Assembly (NCBI RefSeq): GCF_028747205.1
Contig: NZ_CP112880.1
Location: forward strand, 1,178,001 to 1,242,000
Length of the DNA stretch: 64,000 nt
Origin: Streptomyces sp. CA-278952
GTDB lineage: Bacteria > Actinomycetota > Actinomycetes > Streptomycetales > Streptomycetaceae
Direction of reading: 5' to 3'
Below, piece after piece: positions 27,850-35,844 of this stretch. The notes under the pieces were generated by a model, which was not told where the DNA came from, made no database searches, and was given only the letters and a program-made list of their open reading frames with translations. Position 1 is the stretch's first letter; the number at the start of each line of letters is the position of its first letter. The translations under genes were made by a program, and so were the position numbers.

Positions 27850-27896
27850 GACAACCGTAGGTTGACACCCGCGTGGTGTCAACCTTGAGTTGTCAG
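27850..27896. promoter_or_regulatory. 47-bp nested palindrome, probable autoregulatory operator
   Basis: Inner arms AGGTTGACACC (27860-27870) and GGTGTCAACCT (27876-27886), outer arms TGACAAC (27850-27856) and GTTGTCA (27890-27896), all centred on 27873. It is 2 bp from the start codon of the Clp-N/HTH gene and includes TTGACA-like hexamers on both strands. Confidence 0.75.
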
Positions 27897-27929
27897 TGCG
27901 ACGGGGCCTCCGCTCCCGTGGATCCCGGC

Positions 27930-28709
27930 TCAGAGTTCGAGGTCGACGACCACCGGGGCGTGGTCCGACGCCCCCTTGCCCTTGCGCTCCTCGCGGTCGA
28001 CGTAGCTGTCCTTGACGGCGGCGGTGAACGGGGCGTTGCCGAAGGTGAGGTCGATCCGCATGCCCTTGTTCTTGGGGAACCTCAGCTCGCGGTAGTCCCA
28101 GAAGGTGTAGGCGCGGTCGTACTTGAGGGGGCGGGGCAGGACCTCGCTCAGGCCCTCCGCCTCCAGGGCCGCGAGGGCGGCGCGCTCGGCGGGCGTCACA
28201 TGCGTGGCGCCGGCGAACAGCGCCGGGTCCCAGACGTCCTCGTCGGTCGGGGCCACATTGAAGTCGCCGAGGACCGCGAACGGCAGGGCCTTCGCGGCGT
28301 CCGCCGCCACGGCCTTCCGCAGGGCCTCCAGCCAGCGCAGCTTGTACGCGTAGTGCTCGTGCGCGACCTCGCGGCCGTTCGGCACGTAGACCGACCAGAG
28401 GCGCAGCGGGCCGCAGGTCGCCGCGATCGCGCGCGGCTCCTGCACCCCGTCGTACTCCGGGCCGTCGGGCAGCCCGGTGACGACGTCGGAGAGGCCGACG
28501 CGGGAGAGCAGCGCGACCCCGTTCCACCGGCCGGTGGCGTTGACCGCGGACTCATAGCCGAGCTCGGCGAGCGCGGCGGTGGGGAACTGCTCCGCCGTGC
28601 ACTTGGTCTCCTGGACGCACAGCACGTCGGTGCCGCTGCTCTCCAGCCAGGCCAGCAGCCTCGGCAGCCGGGCGGTGATCGAATTGACGTTATAGGTGGC
28701 GATGCGCAT
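27930..28709 (-). CDS. xthA: exodeoxyribonuclease III
   Basis: A 259-aa EEP-superfamily nuclease/AP endonuclease: RIATYNVNSITAR, catalytic Glu in CVQETKC, Tyr in WSVYVPNGR, DFNVAPTDEDVWDP and the closing SDHAPVVVDLEL. It cuts 5' to abasic sites and degrades DNA 3' to 5'. I chose ATG 28709 over a longer N-terminus, since family members begin MRIATYNVN. It is leftward toward the Clp-N gene. Confidence 0.93.
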   Translation of the reverse strand: MRIATYNVNSITARLPRLLAWLESSGTDVLCVQETKCTAEQFPTAALAELGYESAVNATGRWNGVALLSRVGLSDVVTGLPDGPEYDGVQEPRAIAATCGPLRLWSVYVPNGREVAHEHYAYKLRWLEALRKAVAADAAKALPFAVLGDFNVAPTDEDVWDPALFAGATHVTPAERAALAALEAEGLSEVLPRPLKYDRAYTFWDYRELRFPKNKGMRIDLTFGNAPFTAAVKDSYVDREERKGKGASDHAPVVVDLEL

Positions 28710-28751
28710 GGCAGCCAACCTAGCGGCTCCCACTGACAGTCGCCGGGGGGC

Positions 28752-29405
28752 TCACAGCTCGGTGACGCCGCCCGGGGCCAGCCGACCGTGGTCCGCGCCG
28801 CCCAGGGCCCCGATCTGGTTGTCGTAGATCGGCCGTGCCAGATCGGTCAGCAGGGCGTCGTGGACGTCGATGGCCCGTCGCGGCTTGACCTCGCGCACGT
28901 AGTCGATGACCTCGGAGATCTTGTTCCAGGGGGCCATGACCGGCAGCAGGAGGGTGTCGACGGGGCGGTCGGGAACGGTGAGCGCGTCGCCGGGGTGGAA
29001 GACCGAACCGTCGACGAGAAAGCCGACGTTGGTGACCCTCGGGATGTCGGGGTGGATCACCGCGTGCAGCTCGCCGTGCACGGTGACGTCGAATCCGGCG
29101 GCGGAGAACGCGTCCCCGTCGCCCACGGTGTGCACCCGCCCGGGGAACGCGGCCGAGAGCTGCTGGGCCACGCTGCGCAGCGTCCAGATCTCGGCCGCCG
29201 GATTCGCCTCCAGGCCCGCCCGCAGCCGCGCCTCGTCGAAGTGGTCCGGGTGCTCGTGCGTCACCAGGACGACATCGGCGCCGAGCGCCGCGTCGTCCTC
29301 GGAGAAGCCCCCGGGGTCGATGACCAGGACCCGCCCCTCCTTCTCGATACGGACGCAGGAGTGGGTCTTCTTGGTGAGGGCGAGAGCCCCGGGCGATGCG
29401 TTCAT
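28752..29405 (-). CDS. MBL-fold metallo-hydrolase
   Basis: A 217-aa UlaG/L-ascorbate-6-P-lactonase-like metallo-beta-lactamase fold: HSCVRIEKEGRVLVIDPG, zinc motif THEHPDHFD, then HAVIHPDI, FHPGDAL and the terminal DVHDALLTD histidine. Probably a general hydrolase; substrate unknown. It follows the PcaDC gene by 12 bp and may be cotranscribed with it. Confidence 0.87.
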   Translation of the reverse strand: MNASPGALALTKKTHSCVRIEKEGRVLVIDPGGFSEDDAALGADVVLVTHEHPDHFDEARLRAGLEANPAAEIWTLRSVAQQLSAAFPGRVHTVGDGDAFSAAGFDVTVHGELHAVIHPDIPRVTNVGFLVDGSVFHPGDALTVPDRPVDTLLLPVMAPWNKISEVIDYVREVKPRRAIDVHDALLTDLARPIYDNQIGALGGADHGRLAPGGVTEL

Positions 29406-29417
29406 GGCCCCATCCTG

Positions 29418-30707
29418 CTACGCGGGCGGCGTGGTTTCCTCCTGGATCACCTTCTGCGCGACGGCGAACGCGGCTCCGGCGGCCGGGAGTCCGCAGTAGA
29501 CGGCGGTCTGGAGGAGCACTTCCTTGATCTCTGCGGGCGTCAGGCCGTTGCGCAGGGCGGCGCGGGTGTGCGCGGCCAGGCCCTCCAGGTGGCCGGAGGC
29601 GATGAGCGCGGTGAGCGTGATGCAGCTGCGGGTGCGGCGGTCGAGGCCGTCCCTGCTCCAGACCTCACCCCAGGCGTACCGGGTGACCAGCTCCTGGAAG
29701 TCCTCGGTGAAGCCGTCGGCCGAGGCGTTCACCGCGTCGACATGGGCGTCCCCCAGCACCTCCCGGCGTACCTTCGTGCCCTGCTCGTGCCGGTCGTCCG
29801 GCGTCGGCGCGGAGGTCTCGGGCAGCGCGGCGGCCGGGGCGATCTCGGCCACCGGGGCGAACGGGGCGGCGGGCGTCGCGGGCCCGGGGACCAGCGGCAG
29901 CACGGGGATGGCCGCCGAGGTGTCCTGCTGCCAGGCGGTGGAGAAGTGCATCAGCAGCAGGTCGCTGACGGCGGCGGGCTGCTCGACCGGCGCGAGGTGC
30001 GAGGCCCCGGGGACGAGCGCCAGGCGGGCGTCCGGTATCCCGGCGACCAGCGTGCGGGCCTCGGCGGGCCCGGTGACCTGGTCCTCCGCCCCGACCAGCA
30101 CCAGGGTGGGAACCCCGATCCGGCCGAGCGCGCCGCGGATGTCGAACGCCGCGAGCGCCTCGCAGGCGGCGATGTAGCACCCGGGGTCGGTGGTGCGGAC
30201 CATCTGTACGGCCCATTCGACGATGGCGGGCTGCGCGGCGGCGAAGCCGGGGGTGAACCAGCGCTCCGGCGCGGTGCGGGCGATCGGCTCCAGGCCGTTG
30301 GTGCGGACGATCACGCCGCGCCGGCGGAACTCGTCGGCCGTGCCGAACCGGGGCGAGGAGGCGACGAGCGCCAGCGAGGCGACCCGGTGCGGATGGCGCA
30401 GGGCCAGGTCGGCGCCGACGGCCCCGCCGATCGAGCAGCCCGCGTAGCCGAAGCGCTGGACACCGAGCCCGTCCAGCGTCGCGAGCAGCCGGTCGGCCAG
30501 ATCGGCGACGGAGGCGGCGGCGTGCGCGGGCGCGCCGCCGTGGCCGGGCAGGTCGTAGCGGAAGACCCGCCAGTGCTGGGACAGCTCGGGTATTTGGCGG
30601 TCCCACATGTGCCACGTCGTGCCCAGCGAGGGGCCGATGACCAGGACGGGGGCGTCCTCGGGCCCGTCGAAGCGGTACTGCATGGTTTCCGTCGCCTTCT
30701 CACTCAC
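29418..30707 (-). CDS. pcaL: 3-oxoadipate enol-lactonase / 4-carboxymuconolactone decarboxylase fusion
   Basis: 429 aa with two domains. Residues 1-265 are an alpha/beta hydrolase (PcaD: SLGTTWHMWDRQIP, nucleophile in GCSIGGAVGA, GAEDQVTGP, His in GASHLAPVEQP). After a Pro/Ala linker, residues 310-425 are a CMD domain (PcaC: TRYAWGEVWSRDGLDRRTRSCITLTALIASGHLEGLAAH split across the region, with the conserved Glu/Cys/His set). Together they convert gamma-carboxymuconolactone to 3-oxoadipate in the protocatechuate pathway. I favour GTG 30707; ATG 30683 is possible. No other pca genes are in the window. Confidence 0.88.
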   Translation of the reverse strand: MSEKATETMQYRFDGPEDAPVLVIGPSLGTTWHMWDRQIPELSQHWRVFRYDLPGHGGAPAHAAASVADLADRLLATLDGLGVQRFGYAGCSIGGAVGADLALRHPHRVASLALVASSPRFGTADEFRRRGVIVRTNGLEPIARTAPERWFTPGFAAAQPAIVEWAVQMVRTTDPGCYIAACEALAAFDIRGALGRIGVPTLVLVGAEDQVTGPAEARTLVAGIPDARLALVPGASHLAPVEQPAAVSDLLLMHFSTAWQQDTSAAIPVLPLVPGPATPAAPFAPVAEIAPAAALPETSAPTPDDRHEQGTKVRREVLGDAHVDAVNASADGFTEDFQELVTRYAWGEVWSRDGLDRRTRSCITLTALIASGHLEGLAAHTRAALRNGLTPAEIKEVLLQTAVYCGLPAAGAAFAVAQKVIQEETTPPA

Positions 30708-30933
30708 CGTGCCCACACTCCCATATCCCCCGGGGCCGCCGACCGGCGGGGGACAGGTGCGTGAGCCGCCGTGTCGAGCGTCACGGGCGATGGAGCGCCG
30801 CACACGCCGACTGCCCTCTTTCACTCGACGGAAAAGAAAGAGGGTCGACCATTGCCAACGCAAATATAAGAAAAGAACGGGCGTTTCCCTATCCACGGGT
30901 GACGGTCGGCCCGTGGAAGAGATCACGGTTTCC

Positions 30934-31527
30934 TCACTGCCGGATTTCCACGGGAGAATCCGTCTTCTCGTAACGGAGCAGCGCGGCGCACAGAGCGCCG
31001 AGACTCAGTACGCAGAGAAGAGTCCGGAAGACGTTCACCGGCACCCAGACCGATTTGAAGTCGTCGATCACCGCATGCAGATCCTGGGCGGACGCGGGGT
31101 CACCGAGCGCCGCGAGGTCCGCGTTGAGGGGGAGGCTGACCGCGACGGTGAGGACCAGCGCCAGCAGGTAGCAGACGGCCGCGACGGTCAGCGGCAGGGC
31201 CACCGCGCGGTGCCTGCGGCGGGCGGCCACGATCGCGGCGGCGACCGTGAGCCCCAGCGCGGCGAGGAAGACCAGGCCGAACAGCGCACTGCCGTCGATC
31301 ACCGCGTTGAACCGCTGCATGGCCGTCGCGTACGCGGCGTCGTCCAACTCCGCCAGCCCCGGCATCACGGAGATGTCGTAGGCGAAGAACAGCCCCGCCA
31401 TCAGCCCCGTGCAGAGCACCGAAGCCACCAGTAACGGCACGGTGACGCGGTCACGGGCGGGCGGAGCCCCGCTGTGCCGGCCCGGACCCGCCGAGTAGGG
31501 GGCGGCGTGGGGAGAATAGTGGCTCAT
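30934..31527 (-). CDS. DUF1772 (anthrone-oxygenase-like) membrane protein
   Basis: 197 aa from ATG 31527. It has four membrane helices (PLLVASVLCTGLMAGLFFAY, LFGLVFLAALGLTVAAAIV, LTVAAVCYLLALVLTVAVS, VFRTLLCVLSLGALCAAL) and the family pattern FFAYDISVMPGL, MQRFNAVID, LPLNADLA. Related proteins include fungal anthrone oxygenases of polyketide pathways; most bacterial members are uncharacterised. It is the leftmost gene I associate with the biosynthetic cluster, and two more paralogues sit at its right edge (53843, 56160). Confidence 0.82.
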   Translation of the reverse strand: MSHYSPHAAPYSAGPGRHSGAPPARDRVTVPLLVASVLCTGLMAGLFFAYDISVMPGLAELDDAAYATAMQRFNAVIDGSALFGLVFLAALGLTVAAAIVAARRRHRAVALPLTVAAVCYLLALVLTVAVSLPLNADLAALGDPASAQDLHAVIDDFKSVWVPVNVFRTLLCVLSLGALCAALLRYEKTDSPVEIRQ

Positions 31528-31678
31528 GTCGCGCGTCCTGTCGGTCGGATGGGTCATTCCGGCTGGTGGCGTACGGTGCGTACGGCAGAACGGCGCGTGC
31601 ACACGGTGCGCGTCATCACCCCAGCAGGTTCAGGGCCCCAAGGTCCATACCTCATACGCTCACGCGCATACGAGTACG

Positions 31679-32614
31679 TCACCTCGGGCGGTCGGGGGAC
31701 GCGGCCAGGCACTCCTCCAGGAACGTCAGAGCCCGCGCGTGGTAGAGCGGGGCGGCCTGACCGAGGCTGAGGTTGTGCCCGGCCTCCGGCAGACGTTCCA
31801 CGACGGGGCGGCGCGTGCCCGTGAAACCGGCGGCCATGGCCGCCAGCTCCTCCCGGTCCAGGCGCCACCAGCCCTCGTAGGCGCCGAAGGTGAGTCGCAC
31901 GGGGCAGCGGACGCGGGCGGCGGCCGCCGGGAACCGGGCCGGCCACCGCCCGGTCTCCTCCTCCTCGACGGCCGGGACCTCGCGGAGCAAGGCGCGGCTG
32001 GCGCGGAAGGTGCCGCCCGGATAGAGGCGCAGCGGTCCCCAGTTGAGCCCGCCCGCGCCGCCGCCGAAGGTGTCCGGAAAGTGGGCGGCGGCCGGCGCGT
32101 AGTGCCAGCCGCAGCCGTTGAGGTCGAGCCCGACCAGGCGGTCGGCGGCCGTCGCCCCGGACCAGGGCTCCCCCGCCAGGTGCAGGGCCGCCTTGCCACC
32201 GTCGGAGTGTCCGAGCAGGAAGAACCCGGCCCCGACGGGGTGCAGTTCGGCGTACTCGGCGAGGGACCTGCGCAGCAGCCGCGCTTGTTCGGCGAGCGGC
32301 AGACCGCGCGGGAGGGCGGCACGGGAGAGGCCGTAACCGGGCCGTTCGACCGCGAGGACGGTGTGGCCGAGCGCGGTGGCGAGCGCGAGCAGCGAGGTGT
32401 GCGGGGCGACCGGCCCGGCGAAGTAGCCGGGCGACATCGCCCGGCCGTGGACGGCGACGAGCACGGACCTCGGCTCCCTGGTGGCCGGTTCGGCACGCCA
32501 GGCGCCGAGGCGGTGGGGGCCCCGGCCGAGCACGATCTGCTCCACGCCCTCGGGGGCGAGGTCCCTCGGGGCGAAGGTCTGCCGGGCTACCGAGTCCGTC
32601 GGCGCGGTGCTCAC
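31679..32614 (-). CDS. alpha/beta-fold hydrolase, last gene of the biosynthetic operon
   Basis: 311 aa from GTG 32614, which overlaps the stop of the TrpC-like gene (GTGA). Features: VAVHGRAMSPGYFAG (oxyanion region), nucleophile in LLGHSDGGKAALH, LTFGAYEGWWR and the terminal His in PEAGHNLSLG. Cytoplasmic. As the twelfth gene of the leftward cluster operon it could release product from a carrier protein (type II thioesterase-like) or hydrolyse an intermediate; the sequence does not decide. Confidence 0.85.
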   Translation of the reverse strand: MSTAPTDSVARQTFAPRDLAPEGVEQIVLGRGPHRLGAWRAEPATREPRSVLVAVHGRAMSPGYFAGPVAPHTSLLALATALGHTVLAVERPGYGLSRAALPRGLPLAEQARLLRRSLAEYAELHPVGAGFFLLGHSDGGKAALHLAGEPWSGATAADRLVGLDLNGCGWHYAPAAAHFPDTFGGGAGGLNWGPLRLYPGGTFRASRALLREVPAVEEEETGRWPARFPAAAARVRCPVRLTFGAYEGWWRLDREELAAMAAGFTGTRRPVVERLPEAGHNLSLGQAAPLYHARALTFLEECLAASPDRPR

Positions 32615-33459
32615 GCGGGCACGCCTCCAGCCTCGTCGACGGGAACTGCCGACAGCTCCGGCCCGGCGGGCGTCAGCGCGCTGGGGACGGGGACGGAGAC
32701 GGGGCGCGCCGGGGCCGGGGGCGCTTCGGCGGGCAGCGGGACCACGACGCGCCCAGCCGTCCCGGTGTTCGCGGCCAGGTGCGCGTCGAGTTCGGCCAGC
32801 CAGGCCTCCACGCTCGGGGCGCGCAGGAGCGAGGTGCCGATGAGCAGGCCCCGATAGCCCTCGGCCAGCAGACCGGCGGCGGTGGTGGGATCGCTCACCG
32901 CACTGGCGCTCACGGGGCAGAGCGTGCCCGCGGCGCGTACGGCGGGCAGCAGCGCGCGGCTGCGGTCCAGGCTCCCGGCGCCCCGTTCGCGTGCGGTGAT
33001 GTCCTTGTTGTTGACGGCGACAACGCAGGTCTGCGGGTCCGGCAGACCGATCGCCTCCTCGGCGCGGGTGATCTCCACGAACGGGGTCAGCCCCTTCGCC
33101 TGGCACTCGCGGGCCAGGTCGTGCAGGGACTCCCGGGGCAGCAGCGCGGCGGTCAGCAGGACCGCCGAGACGCCCGAACGGGCGGCGGTGGCGATCTGGT
33201 CGCGCCGGGTCACGAAGTCCTTGAGCAGGACCGGGACGTCCACGCGGGCGGTCACTTCGTGCAGCATGGCCGGCGACCCGCCGAACCACCTGCCGGTCAC
33301 GACGGACACGCACGGGGCCCCGGCCCGCCCGTAGGCGGCGGCGATGTCGCCGGGGGCGCGGCCCCGCAACAGGTCGACGCCGTACGCGTCGCGAGACTTC
33401 ACTTCCATGATCACGGGGCGCTCCGCGCCGAGGAGCGCGGAGAGGAAGGGCTGCGTCAT
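32611..33459 (-). CDS. divergent indole-3-glycerol-phosphate synthase homologue
   Basis: 282 aa from ATG 33459 (GAGGAAAG upstream; GTG 33474, overlapping the previous stop, is an alternative). TrpC landmarks are kept: Glu/Lys in IMEVKSRD, WFGGSPAML, Lys in LLKDFVTRRDQ, Glu in PFVEITRAEE, Asn in VNNKDI. Two active-site positions differ: the usual SESG is SASA (catalytic-site Glu lost) and the usual NNRD is NNKD. The first phosphate loop, normally SPS, is RDAYG. A Pro-rich tail of about 45 residues follows. It probably performs a TrpC-like decarboxylative ring closure on an altered substrate (inference). Confidence 0.8.
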   Translation of the reverse strand: MTQPFLSALLGAERPVIMEVKSRDAYGVDLLRGRAPGDIAAAYGRAGAPCVSVVTGRWFGGSPAMLHEVTARVDVPVLLKDFVTRRDQIATAARSGVSAVLLTAALLPRESLHDLARECQAKGLTPFVEITRAEEAIGLPDPQTCVVAVNNKDITARERGAGSLDRSRALLPAVRAAGTLCPVSASAVSDPTTAAGLLAEGYRGLLIGTSLLRAPSVEAWLAELDAHLAANTGTAGRVVVPLPAEAPPAPARPVSVPVPSALTPAGPELSAVPVDEAGGVPA

Positions 33460-33470
33460 CGGGTCTTTCC

Positions 33471-34193
33471 TCACGGAGTAACGGGGTGCTCCCCAGGGAG
33501 CGGGGCTGGGGTTGCGGTCCAGGCGCGGTCCAGCACGGCGACCCGGGCGGGGTCGAGCGGACCACCGTCGGCACGGGCGGCGTTGTCGATGTCGACTCCC
33601 CGGAACCCGGGGTACGCGGCGAAGGCGTGGCCGGGGGCGTCGGCCTCGGTGAGGCCTCCGGCGAGGAGGAACGGCAGGGGCAGAGTGGGCAGCAGGGCCT
33701 CCAGCGCCTCGGCCGGCACACGGTGGCCGGTGCTGCCGACCGCCCCGCCCCGGGTCGCCGCGTCGACGAGGAACAGATCCGCCCCGGCACGGGCGTACGC
33801 CTGGAGGAAGGGCTGCTCCACGCATGCCCCGTCGAGGACGTGCACCGCCTTGACCAGCACCGCGTCGGGCAGGGCCGAGCGCAGGGCGGCGACGGCGGCG
33901 GGCGGTTGGTAGGCATGGAGCTGGACCCAGCGCACCCGGGCGGCGCGGGCGGCCGATTCGATCCGGCCGGCGTCGTGCAGGAACGTGACGAGCACGGGCT
34001 CGGCCCGGCCCGCGGTGCGGACGGCCTCGGCCAGTTCGGCCAGCTGAGCGCCGGTCAGGTCGCGGGCTCCGTTCGCCACTCCGTACCAGAGGCCGACGAG
34101 ATCGGCGCGCGCGGCCACGGCGGCCGCCTCCTCGGGGGCGGTGGCGCCGCACACCTTGAGCAGACGCGGGTGCGGCCCGGTCGGGACGCTCAT
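33471..34193 (-). CDS. divergent phosphoribosylanthranilate isomerase homologue
   Basis: A 240-aa TIM barrel. The TrpF general base Cys is in LLKVCGATAPEE and the general acid Asp in LFLVDAATRGGAVGSTG; QLH is conserved in RWVQLHAYQP. The family's GGTG-x-x-FDW and VSSGVE segments are replaced (GSTGHRVPAE, VDIDNAARADG). It should catalyse an Amadori rearrangement of an N-phosphoribosyl amine, with altered substrate contacts. It overlaps the stop of the dehydrogenase gene by 4 bp. Confidence 0.8.
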   Translation of the reverse strand: MSVPTGPHPRLLKVCGATAPEEAAAVAARADLVGLWYGVANGARDLTGAQLAELAEAVRTAGRAEPVLVTFLHDAGRIESAARAARVRWVQLHAYQPPAAVAALRSALPDAVLVKAVHVLDGACVEQPFLQAYARAGADLFLVDAATRGGAVGSTGHRVPAEALEALLPTLPLPFLLAGGLTEADAPGHAFAAYPGFRGVDIDNAARADGGPLDPARVAVLDRAWTATPAPLPGEHPVTP

Positions 34194-35335
34194 CCGCCCA
34201 GCCCCAGGGCCGAGGCGACGTGGTTGTACTGGATGTCGTTGGTCCCGGAGTAGAGGGTGCCGGCGACAGCCGCCCGAACCTCCTTCTCCAGGCCGACCTC
34301 GGCGAGGTAGCCCGCGCCGCCGAAGACCCGGACCGCGGAGAGGCTCGTGGACAGGGCGGCCTCACTGGCGAGGATCTTGGTGATGGCGAGGTCGGCGGTG
34401 ATGTCCTCGCCCGCCGCGAGTCGCTCGGCGGTGTCGTAGAGCCACTTGGCGGAGGTCTCGGTGCGGATCTTCATGTCGACCACGCGGTGTGAGACCGCCT
34501 GGTAGTCGCCGATGGGGTGGCCGAATGCCCTGCGTTCCCTCGCGTAGGCGGCGGTGCGCTCGAGCCGGTGGCGCATCTCGCCGAGCTGGACGGTGAAGCC
34601 GAAGAGGATCTCGCGCTTCATGACGTGGTCGAGGACGAGCAGTCCGCCGCCCACCCGGCCCAGCACCCGCTCGGCGGGTATCCGGCAGCTGTCGAGGTGC
34701 AGGGTGGACAGTGGCGCGGTCCGCAGCCCCATCTTGGCGGTCGGGCCGCCGACGGAGAGCCCCGGGGTGTCCCGGTCCACGAGGAAGGCGGTGGTGCCGA
34801 GCGGTCCGCCTTCCGGGCGCGTACGCGCGTAGACGACGAATATGTCGGCGATCGGGCCGTTGCTGACGAATGCCTTGCCACCGGTGAGGACGTAGTGCGT
34901 GCCGTCGCGCTCGGCACGGGTGGTCATCGCCATGGCGTCCGAGCCGCTGTCGGGTTCGGTGATGGCGTGGGCGCCGATCAGCTCGCCCGAGCAGATTCCG
35001 GGCAGATAGCGCTCGCGCAGAGCGTCGCTGCCGAAGGCGGTGAGCGGTACGCCGGTGCTGGCCATCGAGGTGGTGGCGCAGAAGTTCAGTCCGGACTCCC
35101 GGCAGGTTGCGCCGAGGGTCTCCAGGACGTGCAGGGTGGTGAGGAGGGACTGCCCCGCGCCGCCCCATTGCCGGGGGAACGGCAGCCCGAGGACGCCGCT
35201 TTCGGCAAGGGACCGCCAACGGTGCGGTTCGAACGCGGACCGGGCGTCCGCGTCGATGTGTCCTTCGCTCAGGAGCTTGCCCCACTGGGCCATGCCGGCG
35301 CAGAGCGCCTGCTGATCCGCGTCTCGATTCCTCAT
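34190..35335 (-). CDS. acyl-CoA-dehydrogenase-like flavoenzyme, candidate prolyl-carrier-protein dehydrogenase
   Basis: 381 aa with the complete ACAD fold: FAD segment AITEPDSGSDAMAMTT, GGKAFVSNGPIADIF, and C-terminal RVFGGAGYLAEVGLEKEVRA, TLYSGTNDIQ. The common catalytic Glu of the YEG motif is Ser here, but Glu242 (MKREILF) aligns with the helix-G base used by isovaleryl-CoA and prolyl-PCP dehydrogenases (PigA/RedW/PltE type). With an adenylation enzyme and a carrier protein in the same operon, oxidation of L-prolyl-S-PCP to pyrrolyl-2-carboxyl-S-PCP is the best guess. Not proven. Confidence 0.85.
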   Translation of the reverse strand: MRNRDADQQALCAGMAQWGKLLSEGHIDADARSAFEPHRWRSLAESGVLGLPFPRQWGGAGQSLLTTLHVLETLGATCRESGLNFCATTSMASTGVPLTAFGSDALRERYLPGICSGELIGAHAITEPDSGSDAMAMTTRAERDGTHYVLTGGKAFVSNGPIADIFVVYARTRPEGGPLGTTAFLVDRDTPGLSVGGPTAKMGLRTAPLSTLHLDSCRIPAERVLGRVGGGLLVLDHVMKREILFGFTVQLGEMRHRLERTAAYARERRAFGHPIGDYQAVSHRVVDMKIRTETSAKWLYDTAERLAAGEDITADLAITKILASEAALSTSLSAVRVFGGAGYLAEVGLEKEVRAAVAGTLYSGTNDIQYNHVASALGLGG

Positions 35336-35423
35336 GGCGGAGCCTTCCGTACGGGCCGTGCGGGTGGCCTCGGTCGATGACGGGCGGAGGGGTGACAGCG
35401 GATTTCCGCCGTCGTCAGGTCGG

Positions 35424-35448
35424 CGGGCGCCCGTGGTTCAGGCGCCCG
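35424..35448. terminator. hairpin in the 134-bp gap inside the biosynthetic operon
   Basis: Arms CGGGCGCC (35424-35431) and GGCGCCCG (35441-35448) lie between the cupin stop (35470) and the dehydrogenase start (35335). It may attenuate or stabilise the mRNA rather than end the operon. Confidence 0.45.
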
Positions 35449-35469
35449 TCGGGTGAGCGGCGAAAGGCC

Positions 35470-35844
35470 CTAGTAAGCGGAGGAGACGTTCTCGTCCAGG
35501 CTGTGGACCTCGTCGCCGCAGAGCGCCGGGGCGAAGACGCAGACCAGACGCAGGTCCTCGTGGGGCGAGGCGATCAGGAAGTGCGGGTCGTTGTTGTCGA
35601 GCGAGTAGAGGACGCCCGGCGTCAGCGGATGACTGGTGCCGTCGAGTTCCACCACCTCGCCGGAGCCCTCGATGCAGTAGCAGGTCTCCAGGTGGTTGCG
35701 GTACTCCAGGCGGGACTTGGTCCCGGCCCGCACCGTGGTGTCGGTGACGCTGTAGCCCAGGCCGTCGGCGTCCAGTAGGAATCTGCGGCTGAGTCCGTTG
35801 CCCCAGTCAACGGTCTTGACGGTCTCGATGTTTCGGATGAGCAC
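35470..35844 (-). CDS. ectoine-synthase-like (EctC) cupin
   Basis: A 124-aa single cupin. The EctC pattern is clear: SRRFLLDADGLGYSVTDTTVRAGTKS (beginning part), NHLETCYCIEGSGEVVELDG, TPGVLYSLDNNDPHFL, LRLVCVFAPALCGDEVHSLDE. EctC dehydrates N-acetyl-diaminobutyrate to a cyclic amidine. No ectA, ectB or ectD is present, so an ectoine role is unlikely. The GTG start at 35844 lies inside the TrpA-like gene (38-bp overlap) behind a strong GAAGGAGG, so the two are translated from overlapping frames. It may cyclise an amino-ketone or amide intermediate (inference). Confidence 0.85.
   Translation of the reverse strand: MLIRNIETVKTVDWGNGLSRRFLLDADGLGYSVTDTTVRAGTKSRLEYRNHLETCYCIEGSGEVVELDGTSHPLTPGVLYSLDNNDPHFLIASPHEDLRLVCVFAPALCGDEVHSLDENVSSAY

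Noticed and set aside
32615..33916. Extension of the alpha/beta hydrolase frame across the TrpC/TrpF-like genes
   Set aside because: The added residues are a frame-shadow of the TrpC-like and TrpF-like genes; the hydrolase begins at GTG 32614.
35470..35844. Ectoine biosynthesis locus
   Set aside because: Only an EctC-like gene is present; ectA, ectB and ectD are absent and the gene is locked into the biosynthetic operon.
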